DNA from: Meconema thalassinum | Taxonomy: Eukaryota; Arthropoda; Insecta; Orthoptera; Tettigoniidae | DNA: 64,000 nt | Assembly (NCBI GenBank): GCA_946902985.2 | Contig: CAMPQE020000051.1 | Coordinates: forward strand, 806,001-870,000 | Direction: 5' to 3' | Shown here: positions 1 through 12,516 of the stretch, piece by piece | How the letters are laid out: every line of letters begins with the position of its first letter | Position numbering within the stretch: the stretch's first letter is position 1 | Translations under genes and position numbers: made by a program | The notes under the pieces: generated by a model | Databases searched by the model: none | What the model saw: the letters and a program-made list of their open reading frames with translations, nothing else | Told to the model about the DNA's origin: nothing

Positions 1-193
1 CCCTAGCTATCCTATCTGCGTCAGCTTTCGCTTCTTTCCTAATTTCTTCTGCATTTTTCTTAATGTCTCTCTTTAACTTTTTCTGGTTTTGGTTGGTGGC
101 TTGGTGTAAGGCTTCTAAGTCCTTATCTAATTTGCCCTGGGTCTCCTGCAACGTAGCAAACATTGCCCTAATAGCATCCAGATCTCCTGGCAT
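1..193 (-). CDS. partial Gag-like coiled-coil protein, N-terminus
   Basis: An open frame of 64 codons starts at an ATG at 193 and runs off the left edge. The peptide opens MPGDLDAIRAMFATLQETQG and becomes a highly charged Lys/Glu/Ala helix with heptad character, a coiled coil. The N-terminus of the Gag at 51179 in this window has the same style (short start, then a long charged coiled coil), so I infer the Gag of another LTR retrotransposon on the minus strand. No capsid or protease motif lies inside the window, so the assignment rests on style and context. A host coiled-coil exon is the alternative. Confidence 0.4.
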   Translation of the reverse strand, partial: MPGDLDAIRAMFATLQETQGKLDKDLEALHQATNQNQKKLKRDIKKNAEEIRKEAKADADRIAR

Positions 194-884
194 CTTCTTT
201 CTTGAGAAATAGGGAACATATACTATGACAACAATCAAGAATATCCGAAACAACTACCATTTATACCACTATATTAAAATGAAGGAGATTTTACCGTTTA
301 TCAGTTACTTAATCTATTTCTATAATATTTTACTCCCTGTCTGGCAAATTATCATTTGTAGTCAACGGTCTACGAAAAATAAAATAAACTCACAATAGTC
401 CTAAATGACAATATTAAACTAACATGACTTATGGCTTCAAAATAACCATAGAAACCGGTAAATTAAATAAATAAGACCTAGCCATGACCTCTCTAAGGTT
501 ATTCCGTTAGACTAGTCTTCTTTCAAACACAATACATGGTTCATTATTCTGGTTAGATTCCTTTCAGAAATTCATTTCTTACTTCGATAAATATTGGTTG
601 ACTTTTATTACAAATTTTAAGTCTTCCTCCATCTATCTCAAACTCTCGTGTATAATCAACGATGTTCCTGAGGCGATCACATCATGTCAAGGATCCATAA
701 TGCGTCTCCCTTCTCCTAATCATCCAAATGAGTTGCTTGCCAACAAACTATTGGACTTACCAGTAACTAACTTATGGTTAATTCTATAAAAACAGACTAG
801 ACACAGAATCTGGGTTAAAATCATTAACCAACATATTCACAGTGCTATAAAAAACTCTATGCACTACACCAGGGGCCAAAATCA
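194..884. other. AT-rich stretch, no gene seen
   Basis: No supported coding or RNA feature. If the frame at 1-193 is a Gag, this would be its 5' leader on the minus strand. Confidence 0.4.
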
Positions 885-983
885 CTAGCCATACACGTTG
901 GCAGCGCCATTAAAATAACTTAGCTGACAACTGAGGACCTCAAAACACGAGCGACCACGTTGGTAGCGCCATTAAAATAACTG
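885..983 (-). repeat. pair of tRNA-primer-site-like direct repeats
   Basis: Two near-identical blocks 61 bp apart share the core GCGCCATTAAAATAACT preceded by CACGTTGG. Read on the minus strand each gives TGGCGCT-CCAACGTG, close to a primer-binding site for a Lys-type tRNA (TGGCGCCCAACGTG). They lie upstream of the Gag-like frame at 1-193. I infer a primer-binding region, with an LTR possibly beginning at about 982, but the other LTR boundary was not found. Confidence 0.3.
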
Positions 984-3371
984 TACCCTTATATCTGGAT
1001 GATCCACCAATATCCTCCGGCTGGAAATAATCTGGGATTGTAGCATCCTGACGTCCCGGCTAAAAACGACGTGGTGCCACTTGCCGAAAACACTCAGAAT
1101 AAGGGTCAGGTATTTTTACAAACGGAATGTGCTGCAGTATCTAACTACAGAACAGCAGGGTCATCTAACTACTTAGAATAAAAAAAATAACTCTATAAAA
1201 ATCTCGGGCGTAAGGATACGGATTAGGTCCCTCGGGAACTTCCAACCTACAGCTCATTCCTCTACCATCTAACTACAAGTATAATGCCAGTTTCCTATAA
1301 AACAATCAGGAAATCGTCAACACGAATCCGTCTATTTATTAAAAAAGACAATACACATCTCGTGTCACCGCGCTTTGATTAAATGCTCTCGAAAATAAAC
1401 CGTGAAATAAAAATAAATGACTAAGTGTCATTAATCCAAATAAAAGTACACATTGTTTCGCTAAGAAACCGTAAAAATTGTTACGTGTAAGCTTAAATAA
1501 GCTTCTATACAGCGAACAACTGCTGTGGCCTAGGTGACGGGAGTTTATAACAAGAAAAATGTTACAAGTTAAAAATTTAAATAATCCCAAAAATAAATGA
1601 CGTTACCCATAACGTAGATCTCCGTCATTACAAATACTAATCATTACTCTATACAATTTATCTCCCGCACCCTAATATTAATATTTCTTCCTCTAAGAAG
1701 CGCAAAATCTCTACACAAAGTTTTAAGGTTTAAATTTAAAATATAAAACACTCCTAAATCTATAAACGAATTTATCTGAAATACATTTAATATAACATTC
1801 TATACAATGAAAATAATCACGTCGTAGTTCATCAATAACTTACTTAGAAATAAAATATATATAACACGTTCGTTCCTTTCTCCCGACACTACAACATGTA
1901 ATTGTCCTTCCACATTACTTCTAAATCTCAACGGAGTCAGAAAAATATTACTTCACTCTACTTAGTCTTGTTCGTGTTTTACGTTAACATCTGGGATTCC
2001 ATAATCCATACAATTAAGTAGAGACTAGTTCAAAAACCTCCTACAACTTATCTGTTCATGTAATAAAAATACTTAATAAAAATACACATTTCCACTCGTT
2101 GAATAATTACCATAAATGACAAACATTAGGATAAGAACCATTTAATAGATCTCAGTTTACTCTCAGCTTCAACAAAGATCCATTAAACCCTATAATTTCT
2201 ATCAGATTTTACTGCATCCAGGATCCGCTGTCCTGTGAATTTCAAGAAGTTTCAACTCTATTGAGACTATTTCAATAACATCCACAATTAATAAACTTCC
2301 GTAAGAATTCTCTTATGACTTCTTACTTTCATGAAAACCATGCGTCTGTCTCTACAGTCATTTCCTCAAAAATAGATAAATGGCTACACACTGGCTCATT
2401 GTCTCACCACAAATACCTCCGTCTACAACGGGAATAATGAATCTCATCCATCGAGATACTTCGCAAACTTCCATAACATTTGTTTCTCTATACTTTCCAA
2501 TAATAAACTCTTCTTTCAGTCATCGCAATCTTAATGAACATATAATAAAATAATGGTTCTCTCCCTGCCTCAATTTAATAGGTAATGCGATAAAATGATA
2601 ATCTTTAAATAAAATCTTATTTCTTTACTTCACTCACATTTATCAAAATTCTTTCAACAAACTGTAACATTTCTTCCATTTCATCATTACGTTATTTCTT
2701 ACTTCAAAATATGCTCTCGTTCGCATCTGTTAATTCCACATTATAATACTTCACAAATTCTTTCTTTAGTGTCTGTTCAACAAATTCTAATACTTTCAAA
2801 AAACCATTACATACAAACATTCTTCACTAAATTCGTTTCATTATTTCTCAGTTCGTGACTTTCTCTAGATCTCTACAATAGATCTTTCGTAATTACATTC
2901 TTTGACATATACTTCCTTTCACATACTTGGAAAACATTTCCACTATTACATTTATTAATTAAACATAGATATCGTTCGATTTAATACACGTTTGAACTTT
3001 ACAATAACAATTCTGAACTAACTATAAAATCCTGAGCTTAAGTCTAAAATCTGAATTAAACTAATAAATCTCCCTTCAAATTTCGAATATCGCAAAAATC
3101 GAAAAATCGAAATGAAAAATCCCTAAAATTCCGAAGTCGTCGAAAAATACTATCAAACATCCGCATGATGTTTTTACGAATAAAACAATGAAAACTGCAA
3201 TAAACTAATAACCAATATAGAAAAATGGCATTCAACAATAGTTGTCGGATATTCAAGATCTACAATTCTACATAGTGGGATATTTAGCGTTGGTCCTTGG
3301 ACTACCTTGTCCTGGGTTAGAGTTGACATGAAGTGGACTCCCTTTGGTTAACCATTAGAAACGGAATGTTT
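984..3371. other. AT-rich stretch, no gene seen
   Basis: Strongly AT-rich with many short T/A runs. No coding motif. It could be part of a long LTR of the element whose Gag is at the left edge, but no matching LTR copy exists in the window to prove it. Confidence 0.35.
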
Positions 3372-3614
3372 CTAGTGGCTTAAGACTGCGTGGTGGTCAG
3401 CATTGTTGTCCAAATCTCCCTCCGAATATCTCGTTCGGTCAGGTACTGGGATTCGAACTCGATCATCATCGTGCTGTCTCCTCCTTCCACCGATGACTCT
3501 TCTGATTGAGATGGGATAGCCCTTTCTCTCTTCGGCACCGGGTAATTCCCTGGTCGCCCTCGTACATGAATAACTTCCAGTCTTCTTCCCCCATAGTTCC
3601 CTGTAGATCGTCAT
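3372..3614 (-). other. locally GC-richer, coding-looking stretch, unidentified
   Basis: In a strongly AT-rich setting this block is GC-richer and stays open on the minus strand in more than one frame for 50-80 codons. The frames are charged (Arg/Glu/Asp). A B-box-like sequence lies near 3444-3460 (GATTCGAACTC read on plus). I do not recognise a domain. It could be a degenerate transposon frame or a SINE fragment. Confidence 0.2.
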
Positions 3615-5244
3615 TTGAGATGGTAAAATGACTGATGATTGTAGACTTTCTATTACGGGAGGGATGAAATGTTAATCTCCCCCGAGATGATGATGTTAAG
3701 TCATTTCGGATGTTCTTGATGCCATCATAGCGTCGTTCCCATAATTGTTTAAGCGTTCATCACGACGCCTGTAAAATCTTCATGAAATTCCTCCCTAAAC
3801 TTTTGAATTTTTATCATTCTTGAAGCTGTAACTTTGTCGTATAAATTTAATATTGTTTCCTCGCTGAATATCTATGTGAATATTACATGCACATTACTGA
3901 GTGCCTTCGATGAATAATTCTATCTCTTTCGTTCAACTTGGAGACTAGTTTGTTTGAACGTCTTACTGCTTCGAAGTCGTGGTTGATAAGGGCCTCTCTT
4001 CCTCTCGTCTTTTTCGCGCGTCTCTTTTCCAAAAACCGCGTCCTTTTCAATCCATGGCTCTGATTGGTTGCTTATATTAATTGATCAAACTCTTCTTGAA
4101 TAACTTAAGAACTCGGCTGTAATTATATTCAATCGTTCTTAATTATCATTTAACACTTTTCATGATGGTTTAATGTAATAACTTTGTCCTAGTAATTATA
4201 TATGTTAATTACTCTGTTGGTGTTAATTTTAATAGGCGGCTTCCCATTGGTCATGGTCGCGTGTCGGTCTCACGTCGGCTCCCTCTTCTTTCTCTTGCCA
4301 CACGCTTAGTTCCTCTCCCCATTCTTTTTCACTCGGGCGTCCTCGTGACTGCTCGGTTTTTTTGTCATCCTAACGAAGCTTGTTCCGAGTCCCCTTGCGA
4401 CTACTAATTTGCTATTGGCCGGCCGAATTAACTCAATTAATTCACTCTCTAACCAAACCAGTTTTGTGTTCGCTTCCAGCATCGATAAATTTTAACATGG
4501 GCTAATTTAGAAAACTTTCCACTACTTGTATACTTTTCTGTCTCGTCTCCCCAAACGTGTACAGTACAGAGTGGTTCATCAGCACCTTATTAATTAGTTT
4601 TATGAAACACAACTAACATAATATTTCTCCCGATGGCCGATATTGCTCTGAGCTCTGCCAGTGTGATAGCAATGTAATTGAGCCATGGGTCAAGCAAAGA
4701 AAAAACTACCATGAAAATGTCCGCGCCAAATACTAACGACCATTCTACTAACATGTGATGTATTGCTCCTTGAAAGAACACACATACACCTAGTACGATC
4801 GAATTAACACTTACGCTCCGTGATCTGTTAGAGTAGAATGTTAAATCAACATCTTAAACCATGATTGAAGACTTTGACATGGACAATAACGTTTGAGGTG
4901 GGATGGCCACTGTAACTAGTGCACGTGCAGCGCGTGGTTTCCACGTTGCAGTTGTGGCTGAATCGGTAAAGTTCCTGCCGGTCATAGTAGGTGAGAACGG
5001 GTAGAATGATACTTCAAATATTTTTTGAAAGACAGCCGGTGCTCTATTTTAGTGGGGATGTAATATTGAGCCACACATTTTAAGTCACATTGCCACATTA
5101 ACGTACGATGTATTCCTGTGAAGAGTACGTTCAATTTCGCTGATTTATAAAGAGAATACGGTCGAATCAGCAGGTTATGCCACGTAAGCTGTAATGGCAG
5201 AAAGTTAACAAATCTGACTTGGATATTAACATAACATATCGAAA
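3615..5244. other. no gene seen
   Basis: Mixed composition, with a GC-richer patch at about 4240-4430. No supported gene, RNA or repeat. Confidence 0.4.
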
Positions 5245-5594
5245 TGTCATTCCAGAAGTCTGGGTTCGATTCCGGGCTCTGACAAGAAATTTAATGCTTC
5301 TCTGAGTGGTGGAATGGGGTACACTAAGCCTCGTGGGGCAAAACTGAGAAGAGGTGCGTTCGACTCCCTCCTAAGTCAGCCTGGAAGTGTTTTTTGGTGG
5401 TTTCCAACGTCTACACCATGCAAATGCCGGAATGGTTTCTAACTTGCCTCTTTCCCAATCCTCACCTTAATATGCTAATACACACAATAATACAGACACC
5501 GATATAACACAGGTTGCCAGAGAACTTCTACACAACCACACCAAGTACACGGGGCTAAATGACCGCGATATTCTAACCCCTGAAATGAAACAAC
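5245..5594 (+). mobile_element. tRNA-derived SINE, family A
   Basis: A Pol III B-box (GGGTTCGATTCC) near 5267 is followed by GGCTCTGACAAGAAATTTAAT and then a body ending in a CA-rich tail (about 5580-5594). The same order of blocks (B-box, 'AAGAAATTTAAT', 'ggtgcactcagcctcatgag'-like block, a TTTTCCGTGGTTTCC-like block, 'ggctaca..ccacgat' tail) occurs at 61986-62365, and shorter versions occur at 59597 (+) and 40375 (-). The A-box half is not clear here, so this copy is probably 5' truncated or diverged. Non-autonomous and non-coding. Confidence 0.6.
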
Positions 5595-5789
5595 AACAAC
5601 ATATCGAAGGAGACTCGGATTGCCAGTATATGTGTTGCCGAGAAATTCCCTTGGTATTATTTTGTTATTATATTCCACCTCTATTTCAAGTGTCTATATT
5701 TAGATGTCTCGTGTATTATCAGATTCGAACAATATGTGTAACGTTCATGGAATCCGACCTGAAAATGCATCTACCCGCAATATTACTAG

Positions 5790-5985
5790 TGCCCCATCCT
5801 CAGTAATTATGGTAACTGAGACATCTTGTATCATTTCTGTCGTAAGACATTGGTAAAACGGTCGACACAGACGAAAACACGCAACGAAAATAAAATTATT
5901 AACCTCTCCCCCTAACAGGTATCGAACCCCAAGTCTTTCCATCCTCAGTCCAGCGCGTTACCATTTCAGCCACGGATGCTTACAC
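5790..5985 (-). mobile_element. probable tRNA-derived SINE, minus strand
   Basis: Read on the minus strand, 5985-5890 looks like a tRNA head: A-box-like GTGGCTGAAATGGTAACG, then an anticodon-arm region, then the B-box GGGTTCGATACC. The body toward 5790 is undefined and no target duplication was found. It is not a functional tRNA, because the acceptor stem does not close. Confidence 0.4.
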
Positions 5986-6296
5986 ACTACGCAAAGATAG
6001 AAAGTGACAACTTTTTGCGCTGGACACTTGACTTCTTTTAATCTAAAACGTTCTTATGGGTTCGAATCCTTTCCTTAGTCGACAGGCATATGTTCTTTTC
6101 TCTTGTTGAGATGGCATTAAAATGTGCAGCCACCGCCAGCTCGATCGCATGCGCTATTCACCTGAGCACCATAAGTAGCGGAAACAACATTTAGTCATGG
6201 AGTAATGAGAATTACGAATCGTGTGATATTCTCGCGGCATTTTATCTGGAGTAGAAGACGGATGCCACGGAAAAACCACTTCCAGGATGAGTTAAG

Positions 6297-6550
6297 TTGG
6301 TCTCGAGTAGGTCTGGCTGCGTGGCTCAGGGGTAACGTTCTCGCTTGCTGAGCCCAAGGTTGCAGGTTCGAAACCTGGCGCAGTCAGCTGGCATTTGAGG
6401 GTGCGCAAATGCGAGGGAGCCGTGTCAATAGATTTACTGGCACGTTAAAGATCCCCTTCGGGGCAAAATTCCGGCACCCCGGCGTCTCTAAAAGCCAGTG
6501 TAGTTAAAAGGGACGTAAAACCAATAACATTATTATTTGGTCTCGAGTAG
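6297..6550 (+). mobile_element. full-length tRNA-derived SINE with target duplication
   Basis: A 14-bp direct repeat TTGGTCTCGAGTAG flanks the element (6297-6310 and 6537-6550). Inside, 6311-6385 is a tRNA-like head with A-box TGGCTCAGGGGT and B-box GGTTCGAAACC. The body includes CACGTTAAAGATCCC and CCGGCACCCCGGCGTCTC and ends in AATAACATTATTA. The perfect duplication shows LINE-mediated insertion and that the copy is complete. It belongs to a different family from the SINE at 5245. Confidence 0.85.
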
Positions 6551-7511
6551 ATTATAAAGATTTGAAAATCAATTCCATAAGCATATTAACTCACTTCATT
6601 TTGATTGTATAAAAATAGTCCAACCTGAAAATTAATTCAGCAGGCTCATTCAGTTGTTAGCTTCTTTTCTACTACTGTCAGTTTCTCTCAGCGTATAGTT
6701 AGTGAGAAAAATCATGTTACCAGTAAAATGAACTCTACACTACGGTTTTTCTCAACTGGATCAATTAATACTATTTAATATTTCTATATGGTAAGAATAC
6801 GTGCTGTGTTTTATCTCGGGGTTACAGTGGGCTTTGTCATGACACATCGTAAGTATGAGGAATGGTTTACAACCCGGTGTTACAGAGGGCTTAGACTTGA
6901 CACGTGCGGCGGCCTGAGTGAGTCTCAGTTTTCCTTTTAAACCGAGGTGGTTAACATTTCGAACACTTGCTACCCTCAATATACAGAGTACCTTGCATTC
7001 GTTCTACAGATCGTTATGTCGTCGTCCAACCTGGCTACGTACAATCAGATAAATAAGGTCCTTTTCAGGACCAAATAAAAATCACTTGTTGGAACAGGTA
7101 GATATGCACACATACTAAATCCACTATAAACGACATTAAGCAAAAAAAAATCTACTAGCTCGGGGTTCGAACATTCTACCTAATAGCTTTCCTGACTTTA
7201 CTTCAGCAATGTTTGATTTAGCCACCATAGCTACTAGGAGACATGGTGTATCGCTGGCACGTATAGAAGCTATTTGTTGACCCTTCCTGTCCAAACGTGA
7301 GGTGATGCTATTCGGATCTGTGTTCGTTTTAATCAGGCAATATATTTGAGGTCTTTGAAATAGCACTGCTGCTGATAATTTCCACTATATTCGCGAGCAT
7401 GAACTCAACGGTAAAGTTGTACTAAGGCTGAGAAGGAGCAGATACTAATTTATTTAGGACTTATTTTATTTAGCGTGTGGCATTACACATAAAAACAATA
7501 ATAATAATAAT
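6551..7511. other. no gene seen; (AAT)n microsatellite at the right
   Basis: No supported gene. A B-box-like sequence on the minus strand near 7155-7170 is too weak to call. An (AAT)n run at about 7494-7516 abuts the LINE that follows. Confidence 0.4.
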
Positions 7512-10500
7512 AATAAGTGCAATGTTGTGAACTTTTGTGCCACCTTCAACGCCAATTCACTTCTCAAAGTCGGCAAACTCAAACTCTTAACAGACACCAT
7601 CACCAAACATCGGATAATAATAGCAGCGATACAAGAAACACGCTACACAGATAATGATTCATTCGAAACTCAAGGTTTCAAAGTCTTCAAAAGCAAAACT
7701 GACAAGAAAATCCGCAAAGGAGCTCCTCATCTTGGCACTGATTTCATTGTTAGTAACAAAATCCTCGGATCAATCATCAGCTTCAACCCCATATCCAATA
7801 GGCTATCCACTCGCTGTGTCAATGTGCCAATAGAGTCTACACGATTGTAAATGTTCACGCACCCATCAACCAAGACAAGAAATGGAACCCAGAGACTGTG
7901 GAAATCTTCTGGGAAACACTGGATGAAATCCTATCTAAAATTCCTCAATCACATGCCACAGTTCTCCTGGGCGACTTCAATGCTCAAATTGGTAAAGAAC
8001 GAAAATACAGGCATACAGTTGGTGATAATCGAGTACATTCCAGAACCAACCGTAATGGTGAACGTTTAATTGAACTCTATGGGAATAACAAACTAATGCT
8101 AAAATCCACATTTTTCAAACATCTTCCATGGAAGCAAATGACATGGACACCTTTCAACACTTTACTTGGAGAATTTAAACTTGACCATGTAGCCATTTCT
8201 GTCGGATCTTCAAAAGAAATACAGAATATCAAAGTCCTTCAAGGCGCCAATCTTGACTCGAGTCATTGCATGTCAAAGATAAAGTTTAAATTCATTCCGA
8301 AAAACACGCAGAAAAGTTGCAGACACAGACACAGAATTCTTCGACCCGACATAGCGAAACTCAAATTACTTCAGAATGAATTCTCTGAAATAATTCCCAC
8401 TCTAACGTCGCCAGACCTTAAACGACTTGAGTGTTCCATGGTAAAAACAGCTCCCTAAATTGCGCCTCAAACCCGGAAACCTTGACAACCCTGGTGGAAC
8501 TTACAATGCGATGAAGCCCTGAATGACAGAAAAAAAAGCTTGGCTTCTCTGGAAATCCCACAAAAGAGAGAATAAATATGAACAATTCGTTGAAACGAGA
8601 AAGAGGACTTCTCGAGTAATTCGGAACGCAAGAAGACAATTCGACAAGAACGAACTGACCAACATCGAGTTGAATTTCCAGAAGCATAACTTCAGAAATG
8701 TCTACCAAACGTTCAAGAGGAATCTGACAAAATTCAATCCTCCTAATTTGTGGTTCCGCAACCCGACCACCAACCAGATCGCTCACAGTGACAAGGATAA
8801 CTGTCAAATTTTAGCTACATATTTTAAAAACCCTCTCAACTGGGATTCACCCGAGTCGACATTCACTCCAATTTGAAATTGAGTTCCAACTAATCCAGAC
8901 CCTTCTCCGCCAGACATCTCAGAGCTGCGAAAGATCATCACTTCACTAAAAATAACAAATCCCCTGGCGAGGACTTGGTAATCGCAGAACACTGGAAGCT
9001 CCTGGATGATAGCGCACTGGAACTTGTCTTACTAACTCTCCAACAGATTTGGAAAACAACCGAGATACCAACTAAATGGACCGCAGCCCTTATTCATGCG
9101 CTTCATAAAAAGGGGATAAGTCAGAGGCCAATAACTATCGGGGCATTGCTCTCACTCCAATCTCCTACAAGATCCTCTCTAAAGCCTAACTAGAGCCAAG
9201 GAACAGTTAGACTCACAAGTAGGCGAGTGCCAGGCTGGCTTTAGAAAATCAAGTTCATGTGCTGAACAGATTCTGAATCTGAAAATGACCATCGCTTATC
9301 AGAAAGTGAGATCTAGACCATTCGTCATCGTCTTCGTAGACTTTTAGTAATCTTACTACTCCATTGACCAAGAAACCCTTCTCCAAGTGCTCCATGAATT
9401 TGGTCTTGACAATAAGACTCGAATGATAATCCAGAGAACGCTTTCTGATACAACTTCGAATATAAAGTTCAGATCTGAGATTTCTGAATCCTTCCATATT
9501 CAATCAGGTGTTCGACAGGGTGATGGATTATCACCACTGTCTTCCAACTGTGCCCTTGAGAGAGTCATAAGAGAATGGAGACACGTTCTTCAATCCAAAG
9601 GATTTCCAAAAGGAGTACAAATAGGCAGACCTCGAGATAACATCAATATTGATTGCCTCGCATTTGCTGATGACCTCGCTTTGTTAGCTTGCTCTCCAGA
9701 AATAGCCATTCAACAAGTAAATTACTTACATGATTGTGCAACCAAAATAGGACTCAAGATATCGTACACTAAATCCCAATTAATCTGTAATTTATAAGAA
9801 GCTCAAGCTCAGCTTCAAACCACTCACGGACAGATCTTAAAATTTCTAAAGTTTAAATATCATTGTAAATGTATCGAGCCAAATAATTCTGAAAAGTTCC
9901 CCATCTCAACACGAGTGAGTAAATTCGAAAGAGCCATCCGCGTCACTCACCAACTGTACAATTAAACGTCCATCTTTAGGAATGCAAATTTAAGACATTA
10001 TCAAACTGTGATTAGACCGGAAGCACTGTATTCAGCGGAATGCCTAACAAACCGCACATCTGGCCCGATCGAGAGACTTGAAGTTTAGGAAAGAAAGATC
10101 GTTAGGAAAATTCTTGGTCCTAAGTTCAAAGATTGAGGATACAAGCTCTGGAGTAATTCAGAAATATACTCCCACATTAAAAGATCTCAAGTGTAATCCG
10201 GACACGGAGAATAACATTCTATGCCCACCTCCTCAGAATGCCAATCAGTAGATACTCCAACCGTCTATTATCATACTTCCGACGCTAAAATGTGATGCCT
10301 CGATGGCTGGTGGAAGTGGATAAGGTCTTGTTAAATTTCGATATTTCTGAATCAGATACCCTGCTCAGAACCCCAATGAATCAAGAACTCCGTCAGGTTC
10401 ATCATGAGGAAGTGAAACCCAGCAAGAGATATATTCACTCGGATGAATGGAAGAAGTCCCATTCTTAAAGGATGAAGGCGTGGTGGGCTAACAAGAGGAA

Positions 10501-10560
10501 AAACGATTTGAAATGTCACGGTCCCTAGTGGCCACAACGATAAAGGAAAGAAAGAAAAAG
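7512..10560 (+). pseudogene. degenerate LINE (RTE-like): endonuclease + reverse transcriptase
   Basis: A decayed non-LTR retrotransposon whose frames read in order as one polyprotein. An AP-like endonuclease comes first: 7527-7850 contains IIAAIQETR, 7898-8458 contains VLLGDFNAQIG, then RTNRNGERLIELYG and KLDHVAI-type DHVA. Linker frames follow at 8523-8876, then reverse transcriptase: AGFRKSSSCAEQIL near 9236, VRQGDGLSPL near 9510, CLAFADDLALLA (catalytic FADD) near 9655. A C-terminal tail ends in an Arg/Lys-rich stretch (WWANKRKN) near 10470-10495. Many frameshifts and stops break it, for example a TAG near 9345 and a frame change near 7848, so it is dead. The endonuclease style resembles the RTE clade; the clade call is tentative. 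Confidence 0.8.
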
Positions 10561-10569
10561 TATATACAA

Positions 10570-10930
10570 GCACAGATATCGACCTTATTATAACCTCACG
10601 TCCAGTCTATTTATCCAGTCCAGGCTCGATGGTGTAGCACTGAAAAAGTCGCTAGGGTCACCTAGGTACGCTCTTATTATGCAATATTCCAGAATGTGCC
10701 TGATGGTCTGATGCGACGTACCACAATCACAGCAGGGGTCTTGCCGCTTTTCCCCATTTGTGCAGATTGTATGCACAAACTCCATGTCCTGTACGGATGC
10801 GGTTAACGGTCTTCCTTATATGTCGCGGTTGGTCAAAGCCCTTGGTTAGGATAACTATGATATACGCGTTAGTTGGGCTTCCTTTCACCGAACAAAATAA
10901 GGGGCTGGTGATCACTCTGTTCATTAGAAT
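10570..10930 (-). pseudogene. LINE C-terminal fragment (zinc-knuckle tail after RT)
   Basis: On the minus strand two overlapping frames (10924-10727 and 10785-10588) give RIRTGHGVCAYNLHKWGK and then CCDCGTSHQTIRHILEYC. This is the pattern found at the C-terminus of many insect LINE ORF2 proteins (RTGH followed by a C-C-H-C motif with HIL..C). A frameshift separates the two halves. It lies tail-to-tail against the plus-strand LINE ending at about 10560, so it is a separate insertion, truncated at its 5' side. Confidence 0.6.
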
Positions 10931-11159
10931 AATGTATGAAAGGCGGAAAAACAGGAATAAAAGAGTTGAATTTGGGAAAGCAGAGTGCAGACGACTGAAA
11001 ATTGTCTAACGGTACGAAATGTGGTTACAGCTTTTCAAAAGACTCACTATCTGATGGAAAACGGGATAGTCAATAATGGATTAAGCTACGGATAGCTCAC
11101 ATATAGCATTGGTATAGAGGTAAGGAGATTGTGAACCATGTTCTGGAAGAAGAGGATGA

Positions 11160-12080
11160 AGTTCATGGCGATACGAAAAGAGATTTAATACGGAATAGAT
11201 GATATACTAACTGAGCTACAGAAGTTGGGCCCAAATCATTTCGATGGATGTAGGACTTATGAGACAGGTACTCCCTGATTTTAAGGAGAATGTTATCATC
11301 CATATACCGAAGAAAACAGAAGCTGATATATGGGAAGTTTATAGTACAATCAGCGTGATCGATCATGCCTTAAGGAACAAGACTAGAGTGATTTACAAGA
11401 TGGAAAGACAGGGGAAAGCGAGTTTGGTGAGGATAAACTTTGTCTGAGGTGAAACGTCGGAACTAAGGAATCTGTAGTAAGTTTTAGATTGAACTTGGGA
11501 GGTAGAATAAGAAAATATTAAAGAATGTTAATGGCATTTGAGACTGAGAAAAGGCTTTTAATAACGCTAATTTGAGTAAATTGTTTGACATACTGAAAAG
11601 GATTGGAATAATGTAATCATCTTCAATCTACACAGAAATCAGACGGCAGTTATACAAGCTGAAGAACATAAGAGAACATCTGGTATGCCTAAAGGTGTAA
11701 AGCGAGGGGGCAGCTTATTACCCATAATTTTCAATGTTAACATTGAACAAACAATGAAGAAAATTAGGAAAAAAGATCTTGTAGAATCAAGATATAAAAA
11801 GTAGGTTCGCTCAGACAAGGAAGACATTTATACATAAAATAATGGCGATGATATTAAATATAGATTTAAGTTTTTAAAGAATCAGTCTTGAATTATCTGG
11901 GTCGTGGCACTCCAACGAAATGAAACATGGATTGTCGCCGCAGCAGAAAATAAGAGAAAGATGCAGCAGAAGTGTGCTGTTGCGGAGAATGCTGAATATC
12001 AGATGCGTAGATAGGGTAACAACTGAAGAGGTAACAAAGAGAAAACGGCTAATGTACAGAGGAATTTGGTAAGTAGGAAA
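11160..12080 (+). pseudogene. degenerate LINE reverse transcriptase fragment
   Basis: Short frames on the plus strand match pieces of a LINE reverse transcriptase in the right order. IIHIPKKTEADIWEVYSTIS at about 11290 corresponds to the IPKK...YRTISL block. EKAFNNANLSKLFDILKRIG near 11550 corresponds to the D-x-EKAFD block. GMPKGVKRGGSLLPIIFNV near 11690 corresponds to RQGC.LSP.LFN. RRMLNIRCVDRVTTEEV near 11985 corresponds to the C-terminal WRRML.I.WVDRVTNEEV block. Stops and frame changes are frequent. The family is not determined. Confidence 0.6.
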
Positions 12081-12264
12081 CATCATGAGTAAATATGTGT
12101 TGCTTCAGATATCATTTGCTTCTGAATATGCCTATATTTAGAACATGTATGTTCAAATATACCCTCTGAGCATGGTTGACTTCGCATTTGCTACCTGAGA
12201 ATTTTTTCATCCTTAAAATGTTTTGGATGTTTGTTCATAAATCTTGTTCTTCGCAATTGGTACT
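12081..12264. other. short gap downstream of the zinc-finger gene
   Basis: No feature supported. No clear AATAAA on the minus strand was found that would mark the gene's 3' end. Confidence 0.3.
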
Positions 12265-12516
12265 TTAGTCAAGCTTCTCGTGGCTGTGGCTTAGCAAGTG
12301 TTTCTTCAAATGTCGTCCTTGGGTAAATCTGGCATCGCACAGGATACAGGAATATGGCGTTTCTCCACTATGAATAACCATATGTCGTTTCAAATGTCCT
12401 TTCTACCTAAATTTGGCTTCGCACACGGCACATGAATACGGCATCCTGCTGCTATGGATTAACATGTGATTATTCAAATCACCTCTACGATTAAATTTAG
12501 CTTCGCATACGCTACA
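12265..12516 (-). pseudogene. three zinc fingers left beyond the stop codon
   Basis: After the TAA at 12517-12519 the same frame continues as three more C2H2 units (CSVCEAKF..., YSCAVCEAKF..., [10 protein letters not shown]...). A second stop (TAG, 12403-12405) lies inside the middle unit and a final TAA is at 12265-12267. The linker HSGE-P and the spacing of 28 residues are preserved. I infer that the ancestral protein had 12 fingers and that a nonsense change removed the last three. The alternative is readthrough or a sequencing error at 12517. Confidence 0.7.
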
